A stretch of DNA of 64,000 nt from Streptomyces longisporoflavus (GTDB lineage: Bacteria > Actinomycetota > Actinomycetes > Streptomycetales > Streptomycetaceae), in NCBI RefSeq assembly GCF_014649775.1, contig NZ_BMTR01000017.1, forward strand, positions 62,001-126,000. Reading direction: 5' to 3'. The notes below the pieces were generated by a model that was not told where the DNA came from, did not search any database, and was given only the letters and a program-made list of their open reading frames with translations. The first letter of the stretch is position 1, and the number at the start of each line of letters is the position of its first letter. Below are positions 34,207 to 44,822 of the stretch, piece after piece. A program made the translations under genes and the position numbers.

Positions 34207-36288
34207 GTGACCACCACCGCCGAGCCCGCCGCCGAGGCCCCAGCTCAGGGGCCGCCCGTCCTGGACAAGCGCCGCCGCAACATCGTCTTCGTGACGATCA
34301 TGCTGGGGATGCTGCTCGCCGCTCTCGACCAGACCATCGTGGGCACCGCGCTGCCCACGATCGTGGCGGATCTGGGCGGCGCCGAGCACATGTCGTGGGT
34401 CGTGACGTCGTATCTGCTCGCGGAGACGGTCGCCACGGTGCTCGTCGGTAAGTTCGGCGATCTCTTCGGGCGGAAGATCGTTTTTCAGGTTTCGGCGATC
34501 GTCTTCATCACCGGCTCGTTCCTGTGCGGCCTCTCGACGAACATGACGCTGCTCATCGCCTGGCGCGCCCTGCAGGGCATCGGCGCGGGCGGGCTCATGG
34601 TGACCTCGATGGCGTTGATCGCCGACGTGATCCCGTTGCGCGAGCGCGGGAAGTATCAAGGTGCGATCGGTGCCGTCTTCGGGGTGTCCACCGTCATCGG
34701 ACCGCTGCTCGGCGGGCTCTTCACGGACCATCTGACCTGGCGTTGGGCCTTCTACGTCAACGTGCCCATCGCGATCGTCGTGGTGATCGCCGCGGCACGC
34801 ACCATCCCCGTCGTGAAGTCGGCGGTGCGGCCCGTCATCGACTATCTCGGCATCGCGTTCGTCGCGATCGGCGCCAGTGCTCTCATCCTGGCGACTAGTT
34901 GGGGCGGCAACCAGTACGCGTGGGGGTCGGGCACCATCATCGCGCTGTTCGTCGGCGGTGCGATCGCGCTCGCGCTGTTCTGCGTGGTCGAGACGCGCGC
35001 CGCCGAGCCGATGCTGCCGATGCGCCTGTTCGCCAACCCCGTCTTCACGGTCTGTTCGATCCTCAGCTTCATCGTCGGTTTCGCGATGCTGGGCGCGATG
35101 ACGTTCCTGCCGACCTATCTGCAGTACGTGGACGGGGACTCCGCCACCATCTCGGGCGTGCGGACGCTGCCCATGGTGATCGGGCTGCTCATCGCGTCCA
35201 TCTTCAGCGGCAATGTGGTGAGCAAGACCGGGCGATATCGGATCTTTCCCATCGTGGGTGCTCTGGTGATGGCGCTCGGGCTCTATCTGCTCTCCCTCAT
35301 GGGGAGTGCGACCAGCACCTGGCTCGAATCGCTGTACATGTTCGTCCTCGGTACCGGTATCGGGCTCTGCATGCAGGTCCTGACCATCGCCGTGCAGAAC
35401 ACCGTCGCCTACTCGGACCTGGGCACGGCGACCTCCGGCGTCACCTTCTTCCGTACGCTCGGCAGTTCCTTCGGCACCGCCGTGTTCGGGACCATCTACG
35501 CCAATACCCTGAAGCCGAACCTCACGGACGGGGTGGCCGCGGCGGCCAGGGACGGGAACGTGGATCCCGCCGTGGTGGCCAAGGCCGCGCAGAGTCCGCA
35601 GGGGCTGCACGGCCTCCCCCCGGAAGCCGCCGCTCCCGTCATCGAGGCGTACGCGGACACACTGCACACCGTGTTCCTGTGGACGGTGCCCGTGGCGTTG
35701 CTCGGGTTCCTGGTGGCCCTCTTCCTCAAGCAGGTACGGCTGCGCGACAGCGCGCGGATGAGCTCGTCCGACATGGGCGAGGGCTTCGCGTCTCCGTCGA
35801 GCGGCAGCCCGGACCGGGTGCTCGAACTGGCCGTCGGGAACATCATCCGCAGTACCGGTACGGAGACCGCACGCCGTGTCATCCGCGATTCCGACACCCG
35901 GCTCGACATCGCCGGGGCGTGGGCCGTCATGCAGGTCTCGCTCTTCGACCGGATGGTCGGTCATGCCAGTCTGGGGCTGATCGCGGCACGGCGTCAGCTG
36001 CCGTCCGAAGTCCTGGTGCCGGTCTTCGACCGCATGGTCGAGGAGGGCTTCCTCACCCGCTCCGGGCTGCTCTTCTCGCACACCCCCGCGGGTGCGCGCG
36101 AGGCCGACGTGATCGGCAGGGCGTGGGCGAAGTGGCTGGGCGAGCAGGTGGAGAAGGACAGCGGGCGGCCCGCGGACGAGGACCTCGAAAAGGCCGTGGA
36201 CGCCATCGCCAAGCGGCTGCTCGTCGAGGACCTGGAGCACGGACTCGCCCCCGAGGCTCGGCGGCCGGTGCCGTTGAGCAAGGCATAG
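34207..36288 (+). CDS. DHA2-family MFS exporter with C-terminal winged-helix-like extension
   Basis: A 693-residue protein from GTG 34207. Residues 1-510 are a 14-helix DHA2 transporter: MLLAALDQTIVGTALPTIVA (helix 1 motif) and GKFGDLFGRKIVF (loop motif). Residues about 512-693 are a soluble extension with VMQVSLFDRMVGHASLGLIA and a segment resembling the MarR-type wing, LPSEVLVPVFDRMVEEGFLT. Such tails occur in some actinobacterial drug exporters. It may sense substrate or stabilise the protein. The substrate is unknown; resistance to a toxic compound is likely. Confidence 0.88.
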   Translation: MTTTAEPAAEAPAQGPPVLDKRRRNIVFVTIMLGMLLAALDQTIVGTALPTIVADLGGAEHMSWVVTSYLLAETVATVLVGKFGDLFGRKIVFQVSAIVFITGSFLCGLSTNMTLLIAWRALQGIGAGGLMVTSMALIADVIPLRERGKYQGAIGAVFGVSTVIGPLLGGLFTDHLTWRWAFYVNVPIAIVVVIAAARTIPVVKSAVRPVIDYLGIAFVAIGASALILATSWGGNQYAWGSGTIIALFVGGAIALALFCVVETRAAEPMLPMRLFANPVFTVCSILSFIVGFAMLGAMTFLPTYLQYVDGDSATISGVRTLPMVIGLLIASIFSGNVVSKTGRYRIFPIVGALVMALGLYLLSLMGSATSTWLESLYMFVLGTGIGLCMQVLTIAVQNTVAYSDLGTATSGVTFFRTLGSSFGTAVFGTIYANTLKPNLTDGVAAAARDGNVDPAVVAKAAQSPQGLHGLPPEAAAPVIEAYADTLHTVFLWTVPVALLGFLVALFLKQVRLRDSARMSSSDMGEGFASPSSGSPDRVLELAVGNIIRSTGTETARRVIRDSDTRLDIAGAWAVMQVSLFDRMVGHASLGLIAARRQLPSEVLVPVFDRMVEEGFLTRSGLLFSHTPAGAREADVIGRAWAKWLGEQVEKDSGRPADEDLEKAVDAIAKRLLVEDLEHGLAPEARRPVPLSKA

Positions 36289-36352
36289 GCAGACGGACTT
36301 AACAGGCATAGGGAACGGGGCGGGGCGTGGGCCGGTCGGCCGCGTACCGGCG

Positions 36353-37153
36353 TCAGCGCAGCAGTAGCTGGAGTCCGCCGAGGACCGTGGCGCCGATCAC
36401 CAGTTGCTCGAAGAGACGCTGGTTGATGCGGTGCACGACCGCCTTGCCGATGAGCGCGCCCGGCAGGACGAAGAGCACGAGCGCCGCGTCCAGCAGCAGC
36501 GACCGGGCGTCGATCAGGCCGAGGCCCACGCTGAACGGCACCTTGGACGTGTTGACGATGAGGAAGAACCACGCCGACGTCCCCAGGAAGCTCAGCTTTT
36601 TGAAGCCAGCCGAGAGCAGATACATCGACATGACCGGGCCGCCCGCGTTGGCGACCATGGTGGTGAAGCCGCCGAGCACGCCGTAGGAGGGTGCCTTCAG
36701 CCGGGAGCTCCGGGAGCCCTGGGGCCCCTTGGAGCCGGGCGGCTCCGGTTCCGCCGCCTCCTCCCCCGGAGCCCTGCGGCGCCACAGCGTGACCGCCGCC
36801 ATCATGAGCAGGATCGCCCCGATCGACGTACGGACAACGCCGTCGTCGGCCCACATCAGGAAGACCGTGCCCACCACCACGCCGCCCGCGACGGCGGGGA
36901 ACAGGCGCCACAGGGTGGGCCAGTGGGCGTGGCGGCGGTAGGTGAGGACGGCCAGTACGTCGCCCGCGATGAGGATGGGCAGCAGGACGCCGGTCGATTC
37001 GCGGGCCGGCAGGACCGCGGCGAAGACGGCGAGGCTGACCGTGTTGGCGCCGCTGACGGCGGTCTTGGAGAAGCCGACGAGCACCGCGGCCGCGGCGAGC
37101 GCGGCGAATTCCCGGGGAGACACACCGAGAGATACACCAAGAGATATGTCCAT
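36353..37153 (-). CDS. TauE/SafE-family membrane permease
   Basis: A 266-residue protein with about eight hydrophobic helices in two inverted halves. The first repeat contains LVGFSKTAVSGANTVSLAVF, the usual G-F-x-K family signature, and the second GVLGGFTTMVANAGGPVMSM. TauE/SafE members export sulfite or move sulfoacetate and similar anions. I chose ATG 37153 (MDISLGVSLGVS); the in-frame start 24 bases upstream is weaker. It converges on the MFS gene. The substrate is not readable. Confidence 0.88.
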   Translation of the reverse strand: MDISLGVSLGVSPREFAALAAAAVLVGFSKTAVSGANTVSLAVFAAVLPARESTGVLLPILIAGDVLAVLTYRRHAHWPTLWRLFPAVAGGVVVGTVFLMWADDGVVRTSIGAILLMMAAVTLWRRRAPGEEAAEPEPPGSKGPQGSRSSRLKAPSYGVLGGFTTMVANAGGPVMSMYLLSAGFKKLSFLGTSAWFFLIVNTSKVPFSVGLGLIDARSLLLDAALVLFVLPGALIGKAVVHRINQRLFEQLVIGATVLGGLQLLLR

Positions 37154-37244
37154 GCCGGGAACAGATGCTAGGCCCAACTATCCCCGCGCCGTCAGGGGCG
37201 GCCACATCCTGGACGCCCCGGACCGACTGGACCCGTCTCCGGAT

Positions 37245-38762
37245 CTACGCCCCGCTGTACGTGACGCGCAGCTCCCTCTTGAGGATCTTCATGCTGGGGC
37301 CGAGCGGCAGTTCGGCGGTGAACTCCACGCGGCGCGGGTACTTGTGGCGGCCCAGGTGGCCCTTGGACCACTCGGTGATCTGCGCGGCGTCCGGCGCCGA
37401 GCCTGGCGCCGGGACGATGACGGCGCAGATCTCCTCGCCGTGCACGTCGTCGGGCAGGCCGATCACGGCTACGTGTGCGACGTCCGAGTGGCGCATGAGC
37501 ACCTCCTCGACCTCGCGCGGGTAGACGTTGAAGCCGCCGCGGATGATGACGTCCTTCTTGCGGTCGACGATGGACAGGAATCCGTCGGCGTCCTTCGTGC
37601 CGAGGTCACCGGTGCGGAACCAGCCGTCGACGACGGCCTCGGCGGTGGCCTCCGGGCGCCCTAGGTACCCGGAGAAGACGTTGTGACCGCGGACGACGAC
37701 CTCGCCGAGCTCCCCCGGGGGCAGCAGCTCGATGCGGCCCTCGACCTCGGCGCGGGCGATCTCCACGTCCACGCCCCACAGCGGGTGGCCGATGGTGCCG
37801 GCCCTGGTGCCGAAGACCGGCTGGTTCGCGGAGGCGGTGGGCGAGGTCTCGGAGAGCCCGTACCCCTCGTAGACCGGTACGCCGAAGGCCTCCTCGAAGC
37901 GCTCCAGTACGGCCACGGGGAGCGAGGCTCCGCCGGAGACCGCGAGCCGCAGCTTGGGCAGCTCGGGAGCCGTGGCCGCCGCGGCCACGAGGTTCACGTA
38001 CATCGTCGGCACCCCGTGGAAGGTGTTGACGCCCTCCGCCGCCATCAGTTCGACGGCCCGCGCGGCGTCGAAGCGCGGCAGCAGCACGAGTGTCGCGCCC
38101 GCGCGCCAGGTGGCGTTCATCGAGACGGTCTGGCCGAACGCGTGGAAGAGCGGGAGGGCCCCGAGCGCGACATCGTCGCGGTACACGTCGTGCGCGTCGA
38201 AGGCGCAGACCGTCGCGTTCATCACCAGGTTGAGGTGGCTGAGCACGGCACCCTTGGGGACGCCGGTGGTGCCGCTGGTGTAGAAGACGACGGCGGGGTC
38301 GTCGGCATCGCGTGTGACGTAGGTGGGGAGCGGGTCGGCGGAGTGCGCCAGGGTTTCGAGCTCTCCGTCCCCGCCGAGGGTCAGCATCCGTACGTCGGTG
38401 GCGGCGGCAGCGGCCCTGCCCGTCTCCGCCTGCGCGGGGTGGCAGAGGAGCAGGGTGGCGCCGCTGTCCCGCAGGACGTGCTCGACCTCTTCGGCGGAGA
38501 GCAGGAGGTGTACGGGGACGACGACGCCGCCCGCGGCGAGGATCGCGTAGTAGGCGCGCGGGAACTCTGCGGTGTTGGGTGCCATCAGGGCCACCCTGTC
38601 CCCCGGCCTGACCCCTAGTTCCACGAGCGCGGCCGCCTGTGTGCGGGCCTGCTCCCACAACTCGGCGAAGGAGAGCCGCAGTTCGCCCTCCACGAGGGCG
38701 GTGTGGTCGGGGCGGCGTCGGGCGGGCTCGGCGAGGATCGCGGCGAGGGACAGCGTGGCCAT
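37245..38762 (-). CDS. Acyl-CoA synthetase (AMP-forming), FadD-like
   Basis: A 505-residue enzyme that activates a carboxylic acid through an acyl-adenylate and transfers it to CoA. Visible motifs are the P-loop-like VFYTSGTTGVPKGA (A3), GYGLSETSP (A5), DGWFRTGDLGTKD (A7) and the catalytic lysine near the C-terminus in LGPSMKILKREL (A10). The length fits medium- or long-chain acyl-CoA ligases. It follows the thiolase gene on the same strand, suggesting a short fatty-acid or dicarboxylate catabolic unit, although a 186-base gap with tandem repeats separates the two. Confidence 0.93.
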   Translation of the reverse strand: MATLSLAAILAEPARRRPDHTALVEGELRLSFAELWEQARTQAAALVELGVRPGDRVALMAPNTAEFPRAYYAILAAGGVVVPVHLLLSAEEVEHVLRDSGATLLLCHPAQAETGRAAAAATDVRMLTLGGDGELETLAHSADPLPTYVTRDADDPAVVFYTSGTTGVPKGAVLSHLNLVMNATVCAFDAHDVYRDDVALGALPLFHAFGQTVSMNATWRAGATLVLLPRFDAARAVELMAAEGVNTFHGVPTMYVNLVAAAATAPELPKLRLAVSGGASLPVAVLERFEEAFGVPVYEGYGLSETSPTASANQPVFGTRAGTIGHPLWGVDVEIARAEVEGRIELLPPGELGEVVVRGHNVFSGYLGRPEATAEAVVDGWFRTGDLGTKDADGFLSIVDRKKDVIIRGGFNVYPREVEEVLMRHSDVAHVAVIGLPDDVHGEEICAVIVPAPGSAPDAAQITEWSKGHLGRHKYPRRVEFTAELPLGPSMKILKRELRVTYSGA

Positions 38763-38831
38763 GAGTGAAGCTCCGTTTTCTTGCGTTCCTTGCGTTGCGC
38801 TTTTTGGTCCGTTGCGTGCGGTTCTTGAACT

Positions 38832-38935
38832 GCGTGTGCTCTGTGCGGGTGCTTTGTGCGCGTGCTCTGTGCGTGCGCTCCGTACGGGTGCTCCGTACGA
38901 GTGCTCCGTACGAGTGCTCCGTACGAGTGCTCCGT
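38832..38935. repeat. Eight-copy 13-base tandem repeat
   Basis: Eight head-to-tail 13-base units, consensus ACGAGTGCTCCGT; three are identical (897-935 of this kilobase block) and the others drift at two to four positions. They occupy most of the gap between the thiolase stop and the ligase start. The number of identical units suggests recent expansion by slippage. Confidence 0.9.
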
Positions 38936-38948
38936 GCGGGCGGGAGAT

Positions 38949-40136
38949 TCAGCCGCGTTCGACGAGCAGCGCGCTGCCCTGGCCGACGCCCACGCACATC
39001 GTGGCGAGGCCGCGGCTCGCGCCGGTGCGGCGCATGCGGTGCAGGAGGGTGGTGAGGATGCGGGCGCCCGAGCAGCCCAGAGGGTGGCCGATGGCGATGG
39101 CGCCGCCGGTCGGGTTCACCAGTTCCGGGTCGATGCCGAGGGCGTCGACGCAGGCGAGGGCCTGGGCCGCGAACGCCTCGTTGAACTCGGCCTCCTCGAG
39201 ATCCCCGATGGCCCAGCCGACGCGGGCGAGCGCCTTTCGGGTGGCGGGGACGGGGCCGATGCCCATGACGTCCGGGTGTACGCCCGCGGAGGCGCCGGCG
39301 ACGTACCGTCCCAGGGATTCGAGGCCGAGGTCGTTCAGGGCTTCCTCGCTGACGAGGAGGAGTCCGGCGGCGCCGTCGTTCATCGGCGAGGCGTTGCCCG
39401 CGGTGACCGAGCCGTCCTTGCGGAAGACGGGGCGCAGGCCGCTCAGCTTCTCGTACGAGGTGTCCTCGCGGATGCATTCGTCGAGGTCGACGGTGGTGCC
39501 GTCGGGCCGCGTGACGGGGAGGATCTCGTCGTCGAAGTGGCCGTTCTTGCGGGCCTCCGCGGCGCGCTGGTGGCTGCGGAGGGCGAAGGTGTCCTGGCGC
39601 TCGCGGGTGACGCCGTAGCGCTCGGCGACTTCTTCGGCCGTCTCTCCCATGGCGAGGACGCCGTGCAGGTCCTTCATCGCGGGGTTCACCAGGCGCCATC
39701 CGAGGCGGGTGTCCGCGGTCTCCATCTTGTGCGGCAGCGCTTCGTCGGGGCGGGGCAGGACGAAGGGAGCGCGGCTCATGGACTCGGAGCCGCCCGCGAG
39801 GACGACGTCGGCTTCCCCGGAGGCGATGGTGCGGGCGGCCGCGGTGACGGCTTCCATGCCGGATGCGCAGAGCCGGTTCACGGTGGCGCCGGGGACGGTT
39901 TCCGGGAGGCCCGCGAGGAGGACGGCCATGCGGGCCACGTTGCGGTTGTCCTCGCCCGCCTGGTTGGCGGCACCCCAGTAGATGTCGTCGATCCGGGCCG
40001 GGTCCAGTTCGGGAGTGCCTGCGAGGAGGCCTCGTACGACCGTGGCGGCGAGGTCGTCCGGGCGGACGGTGGAGAGGGCGCCGCGGAGTTTGCCGATGGG
40101 GGTGCGGCGGGCTGCGGCGAAGTGGACTGGGCGCAC
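38949..40136 (-). CDS. Thiolase (acetyl-CoA C-acyltransferase)
   Basis: A 395-residue thiolase. The nucleophilic cysteine lies in VNRLCASGMEAV (about residue 89), the His-containing NEAFAAQ and GHPLGCSGAR motifs follow, and the second catalytic cysteine is in TMCVGVGQGSALL. The IDDIYWGAANQAGEDNRNVA segment is characteristic of the beta-ketoadipyl-CoA thiolase (PcaF/PaaJ) branch, but degradative fatty-acid thiolases are close. It cleaves 3-oxoacyl-CoA with CoA. No ring-cleavage genes are adjacent, so general beta-oxidation remains possible. A candidate operator lies just upstream. Confidence 0.93.
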   Translation of the reverse strand: MRPVHFAAARRTPIGKLRGALSTVRPDDLAATVVRGLLAGTPELDPARIDDIYWGAANQAGEDNRNVARMAVLLAGLPETVPGATVNRLCASGMEAVTAAARTIASGEADVVLAGGSESMSRAPFVLPRPDEALPHKMETADTRLGWRLVNPAMKDLHGVLAMGETAEEVAERYGVTRERQDTFALRSHQRAAEARKNGHFDDEILPVTRPDGTTVDLDECIREDTSYEKLSGLRPVFRKDGSVTAGNASPMNDGAAGLLLVSEEALNDLGLESLGRYVAGASAGVHPDVMGIGPVPATRKALARVGWAIGDLEEAEFNEAFAAQALACVDALGIDPELVNPTGGAIAIGHPLGCSGARILTTLLHRMRRTGASRGLATMCVGVGQGSALLVERG

Positions 40137-40195
40137 GATACGGCTCCGGATCGTTTGCGGTCGTCGTCTGCGGGTTAGCGCCTGACGTTAATTAG

Positions 40196-40215
40196 CACTG
40201 CTAGTTTTGGCAGTG
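40196..40215 (-). promoter_or_regulatory. Inverted repeat upstream of the thiolase gene
   Basis: CACTGC (40196-40201) and GCAGTG (40210-40215) form an inverted repeat in an AT-rich patch about 60-80 bases before the thiolase start. A TetR-type fatty-acid regulator could bind here; none is encoded next to it. Confidence 0.45.
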
Positions 40216-40380
40216 TACGGGGCGCTGGCGCTGGGCGGAAGGGTGGGTTTTTCCCCTACCCCGCCCCTTCCCGAAAACCCGCCGGCGCGGGGGCCTCGGG
40301 GGGCCTTAGGGGGCAGCCTCAGCGGGCCTCGCGGGGTTCTCGTTGCCGTCATCACCGGCTACGCCGTGTTCGTCCTCAAA

Positions 40381-40412
40381 CGCCGAACGGGCTAAAACAT
40401 TCCGGACGGGCT
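40381..40412. repeat. Streptomycete-type intergenic repeat
   Basis: Two copies of CCG(A/G)ACGGGCT (40383-40393 and 40402-40412) in direct orientation, preceded by CCTCAAACG. I recall this CGCCGGACGGGCT family being scattered through Streptomyces intergenic regions. It sits just past the stop of the minus-strand oxidoreductase gene and may aid termination. Confidence 0.5.
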
Positions 40413-40419
40413 CGAAGGC

Positions 40420-41643
40420 CTAGCCCACAGCCACCCGCACCGCTTCCCCCTCCGCATCCACACCCCCCACCCAGCCCCCCGCCAAATACACCCCCTGGTT
40501 CGGCAGCACCCTGCGTCGCACGCGCTCGCTGTGCAGGCGGCGGCCGTTCTGCGTCACCTCCAGGACGGGGCGGAAAAGCGGCTCCGTCGTGCGCAGGACG
40601 AAGCGGGGCACCGGAGTGTTCGGTGCGAGGCGGTTCGGGGCCACCCAGCGCAGGGGGGCGTCAGCCAGTAGCGATACGGCCTGCGCGGGCCATGCCGCGT
40701 CCTCCAGCCAGGCCCCTACCGACTCCGCGACCCGCTCGCCCTCCCCCGCGGCCACCCGCGCCGGCTCCGCCGCGTGCACGCCGTTGCCCACCGCGAAGAT
40801 GCCCGGCGATGCAGTGCGGAACGAGCCGTCCACCGCGGGACCCCGTGTCCCCGGGTCCAGGGACACGCCCCCACGGCGTGCCAGCTCGTGGTCGGGGATG
40901 AAGTCTCCGGTGAAGACGACCGTGTCGCAGGCCAGCACTGCCTGCCGCCCGTCGTGGTGCCGCAGCCGCACTCCCGAGAGCCGCCCGCGGCCCAGGAGCT
41001 CGGCCACCACCGCCCCGGTCACCAGCGGCACCCCGGCGATCCCGAGCCTGGCCGTCGTCGCCCGCGCCCGGCCCACCTGCGCCCGCGTCTCCTCCGTGAC
41101 GAGCGCCGCGACCCGTACCCCGGCGCGCCGCAGCGCCGACAGCGCCTCGTAGCTCACCGGCTCCGCGCCCACGACGACCGCCCGGCCGCCGATCTCCTGC
41201 CCGTACAGGTGGATCGCCTGCTGCAGTTCCCCGGTGGTGAACACGCCCGCCGGACGCGTGCCCGGTACGAGGCGCGCCGTCCGCGGCCTTTCCCGTGCGC
41301 CCGTGGCCAGGAGCACGGCGCGCGCGGTGATCCGCTCCAGGCCGTGCGGTCCCGTCGTGTCCAGCGAGAGCGGGCCGTCCCACCCGGTGGCGGTCACCCC
41401 GGTGCGTACTGCCGCTCCGACGCCGAGCGCGGCCTCGACGAGGTTCTCCGCGTACTGCGGTCCCGTCACTCCCCAGCGCCCGAACCCTCTGTGCCGGCAG
41501 TGGCGCGGCACGCCGCCCGCCCGCGCCTCCCTTTCGAGGACCTCCACGGTGCCCGCGCCCGAGGCGGAGAGCCGGGCCGCGGCGGCGAGTCCCGCGGGGC
41601 CCGCGCCGACGACCAGCACGTCCACGTGCCGCTGCCGTCTCAT
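40420..41643 (-). CDS. FAD-dependent pyridine-nucleotide oxidoreductase (GlpB-like partner)
   Basis: A 407-residue flavoprotein. The N-terminus is VDVLVVGAGPAGLAAAARLS (FAD-binding GxGxxG), NAD-binding residues lie near GRAVVVGAEPVSYEALSALR, and the second FAD motif is FAVGNGVHAAEPARVAAGEG. It is the last of three genes linked by 4-base overlaps after a glycerol-kinase-like and a GlpA-like gene. In similar operons this type of protein appears to accept or pass electrons for the GlpA subunit. It lacks an obvious CxxC redox disulfide. The electron acceptor is unknown. Confidence 0.85.
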   Translation of the reverse strand: MRRQRHVDVLVVGAGPAGLAAAARLSASGAGTVEVLEREARAGGVPRHCRHRGFGRWGVTGPQYAENLVEAALGVGAAVRTGVTATGWDGPLSLDTTGPHGLERITARAVLLATGARERPRTARLVPGTRPAGVFTTGELQQAIHLYGQEIGGRAVVVGAEPVSYEALSALRRAGVRVAALVTEETRAQVGRARATTARLGIAGVPLVTGAVVAELLGRGRLSGVRLRHHDGRQAVLACDTVVFTGDFIPDHELARRGGVSLDPGTRGPAVDGSFRTASPGIFAVGNGVHAAEPARVAAGEGERVAESVGAWLEDAAWPAQAVSLLADAPLRWVAPNRLAPNTPVPRFVLRTTEPLFRPVLEVTQNGRRLHSERVRRRVLPNQGVYLAGGWVGGVDAEGEAVRVAVG

Positions 41644-43108
41644 CGCGCCGCCCCCGAACCGCCCCAGCCTTCGAAGAGTTCGCGTACCGCGGCCCCGCAG
41701 TAGAACCCCTGGCACCGCCCGCCCCGCGCCCGTGTCCGTCGCCGCAGGCCGTCCAGCGAGCCGGGCGGGACCGTGCTGATGAGGGCGTCCCTGATCTCTC
41801 CGCGGGTCACGCGCTCGCAGTGGCAGACGATGCTGCCGTACGCGGAGTCGGTCGCGATGAGGTCGGCGCGCTGGTACGGACGCGGGAACGATTCCCCGAG
41901 GTTCGGCATGCGCACGGGATCGAGGTTCCCGGCCACCGTCAGGTCCAGGTCGGGGCCCGCCGCGTCGGCGAGCAGGCCGACGACGTACTCGGCGATCGCC
42001 ATCGACGCGGTGAGGCCCGTGGACCGGATGCCGCCGACCGTGATGTACCGCATCTCTGGCGTGCTGTGGATCTGGTAGTCGTCGTGCTCGGTGGCCGCCC
42101 GCAGTCCGGCGTAGACCGCGGTGACCTCCTCGTCGAGCAGGGAGGGCAGGATGCGTCGCCCCTTGGCGCGCAGTCCGGCGAGGCCGTCCCGCGTCGTGGC
42201 CGTCGCCGTCTTGTCGTCCAGATCCTCCGCGGTGGGGCCGAGGAGGACGTTTCCGTACACGGTGGGCGACACGAGGACACCCTTTCCGAGTGCCGTCGGC
42301 ACCGGCAGGAGGATGTGGTTGACCAGGTCGCGGGCGAGCTTGTCGAAGACGATGAGCTGTCCGCGGCGCGGGGTCACAGTGAACTCGCCTCGGCCGAGGA
42401 CTAGTTGGTCGAGTGCGTCGGCGTGCAGGCCCGCCGCGTTGATGAGGTGGCGGGTGCGTATGACGCCGCGGGGCGTGGTCAGTTCGTGGTGACCCGGGAT
42501 GTCCGGCTGCTCGTGGTGGCCCGGGACGTCCGGCTGCGGGGGTGCGGAGACCTCCTCCACCTTGCAGTTGAGGTGCAGGTCCACGCCCGCGCGTACGGCT
42601 TGGGTGGCGTACGCGAGTGTCGTCGTCCAGGGGCAGATGATGGACTCGCCGGGGACTTCGAGCGCGCCCAGCGCGCCTTCCCCGAGGTGTGGTTCGCCTG
42701 ACCGTACCTCTGCCGCACCGATGATCCGGGCCTCGTGGTAGTCGTTGGCTTCCGCCTTCTTCAACAAGCTTGGCAGCGCTGCCAGTTGCTCCTCGTCCCA
42801 GGCGACAAGGAGCGCGCCGACCGGCTCCACGGGGATGCCCGACTCGGCGGCGTACGCGGCGAGCAGGCGGCGCCCCTCGCGTACGAGGCGGGCCTCCAGG
42901 CTGCCCGGCACGGCGTCGAAACCGGTGTGCAGGATGGCGGTGTTGGCCTTCGATGTGCCGTCGCCGACATCGCCGGAGGCTTCGACCAGGGCGATACGGA
43001 GGGGATGGTGGCCGGCCAGTTCGCGGGCGATGGCGCAGCCGACCACGCCCGCCCCGACGACGGTCACGTCGTAGGGCTCGGAGGGCAGCGGACCCCGGGT
43101 GGTGACGG

Positions 43109-43112
<4 letters not shown>
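41640..43112 (-). CDS. GlpA-like glycerol-3-phosphate dehydrogenase with BFD-type [2Fe-2S] domain
   Basis: A 490-residue flavoprotein from ATG 43112. The DAO-type FAD domain starts YDVTVVGAGVVGCAIARELA. The C-terminal about 60 residues hold IVCHCERVTRGEI and GGRCQGFYCG, four cysteines in the CxC-x(n)-CxxxxC pattern of BFD-like [2Fe-2S] domains, as in anaerobic GlpA. It probably oxidises glycerol-3-phosphate or a similar sugar-alcohol phosphate to the ketone. Both ends overlap neighbours by ATGA, so the three proteins are made together. Inside, a near-exact nine-residue repeat (PGHHEQPDIPGHHE) marks a small duplication. Confidence 0.88.
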
Positions 43113-44581
<1,469 letters not shown>

Positions 44582-44631
44582 CGCGGAAGCCTGCTACAGC
44601 GGCCGGGAAGGCGTCAAGAGCCCCTCTCCGG

Positions 44632-44650
44632 GCCGGTTTCACACCGGCCT
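44632..44650. promoter_or_regulatory. Hairpin upstream of the kinase operon
   Basis: GGCCGGT and ACCGGCC flank a 5-base loop, followed on the plus strand by TTTCCT. No plus-strand gene ends here, so it is more likely an operator or leader hairpin for the minus-strand kinase operon than a terminator. Confidence 0.35.
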
Positions 44651-44822
44651 TTCCTCAAATCGCCAACCGGCGCGCCGAGTTGAGCTCAAGTGAAACTCAA
44701 AAGATCCACGAACCGCCCTGAAAACGGAAGTTGCAGATCTACACTGACCGCCGAACAACATCATTCCGTCATAGGCAAGTTCATACGCTCTGCCGTCCGC
44801 CCTCCTCCCCCACAGAGGATCC

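Noticed and set aside
34090..36309. 739-codon minus-strand frame opposite the DHA2 exporter
   Set aside because: Antisense shadow rich in His, Asp, Arg and Glu with no family match.
38832..38935. Possible CRISPR array
   Set aside because: Units are contiguous 13-mers without spacers, and no cas genes are present in the window.
44632..44655. Rho-independent terminator on the plus strand
   Set aside because: The hairpin and T-rich tail fit, but no plus-strand gene ends upstream, so I list it as a possible regulatory hairpin instead.
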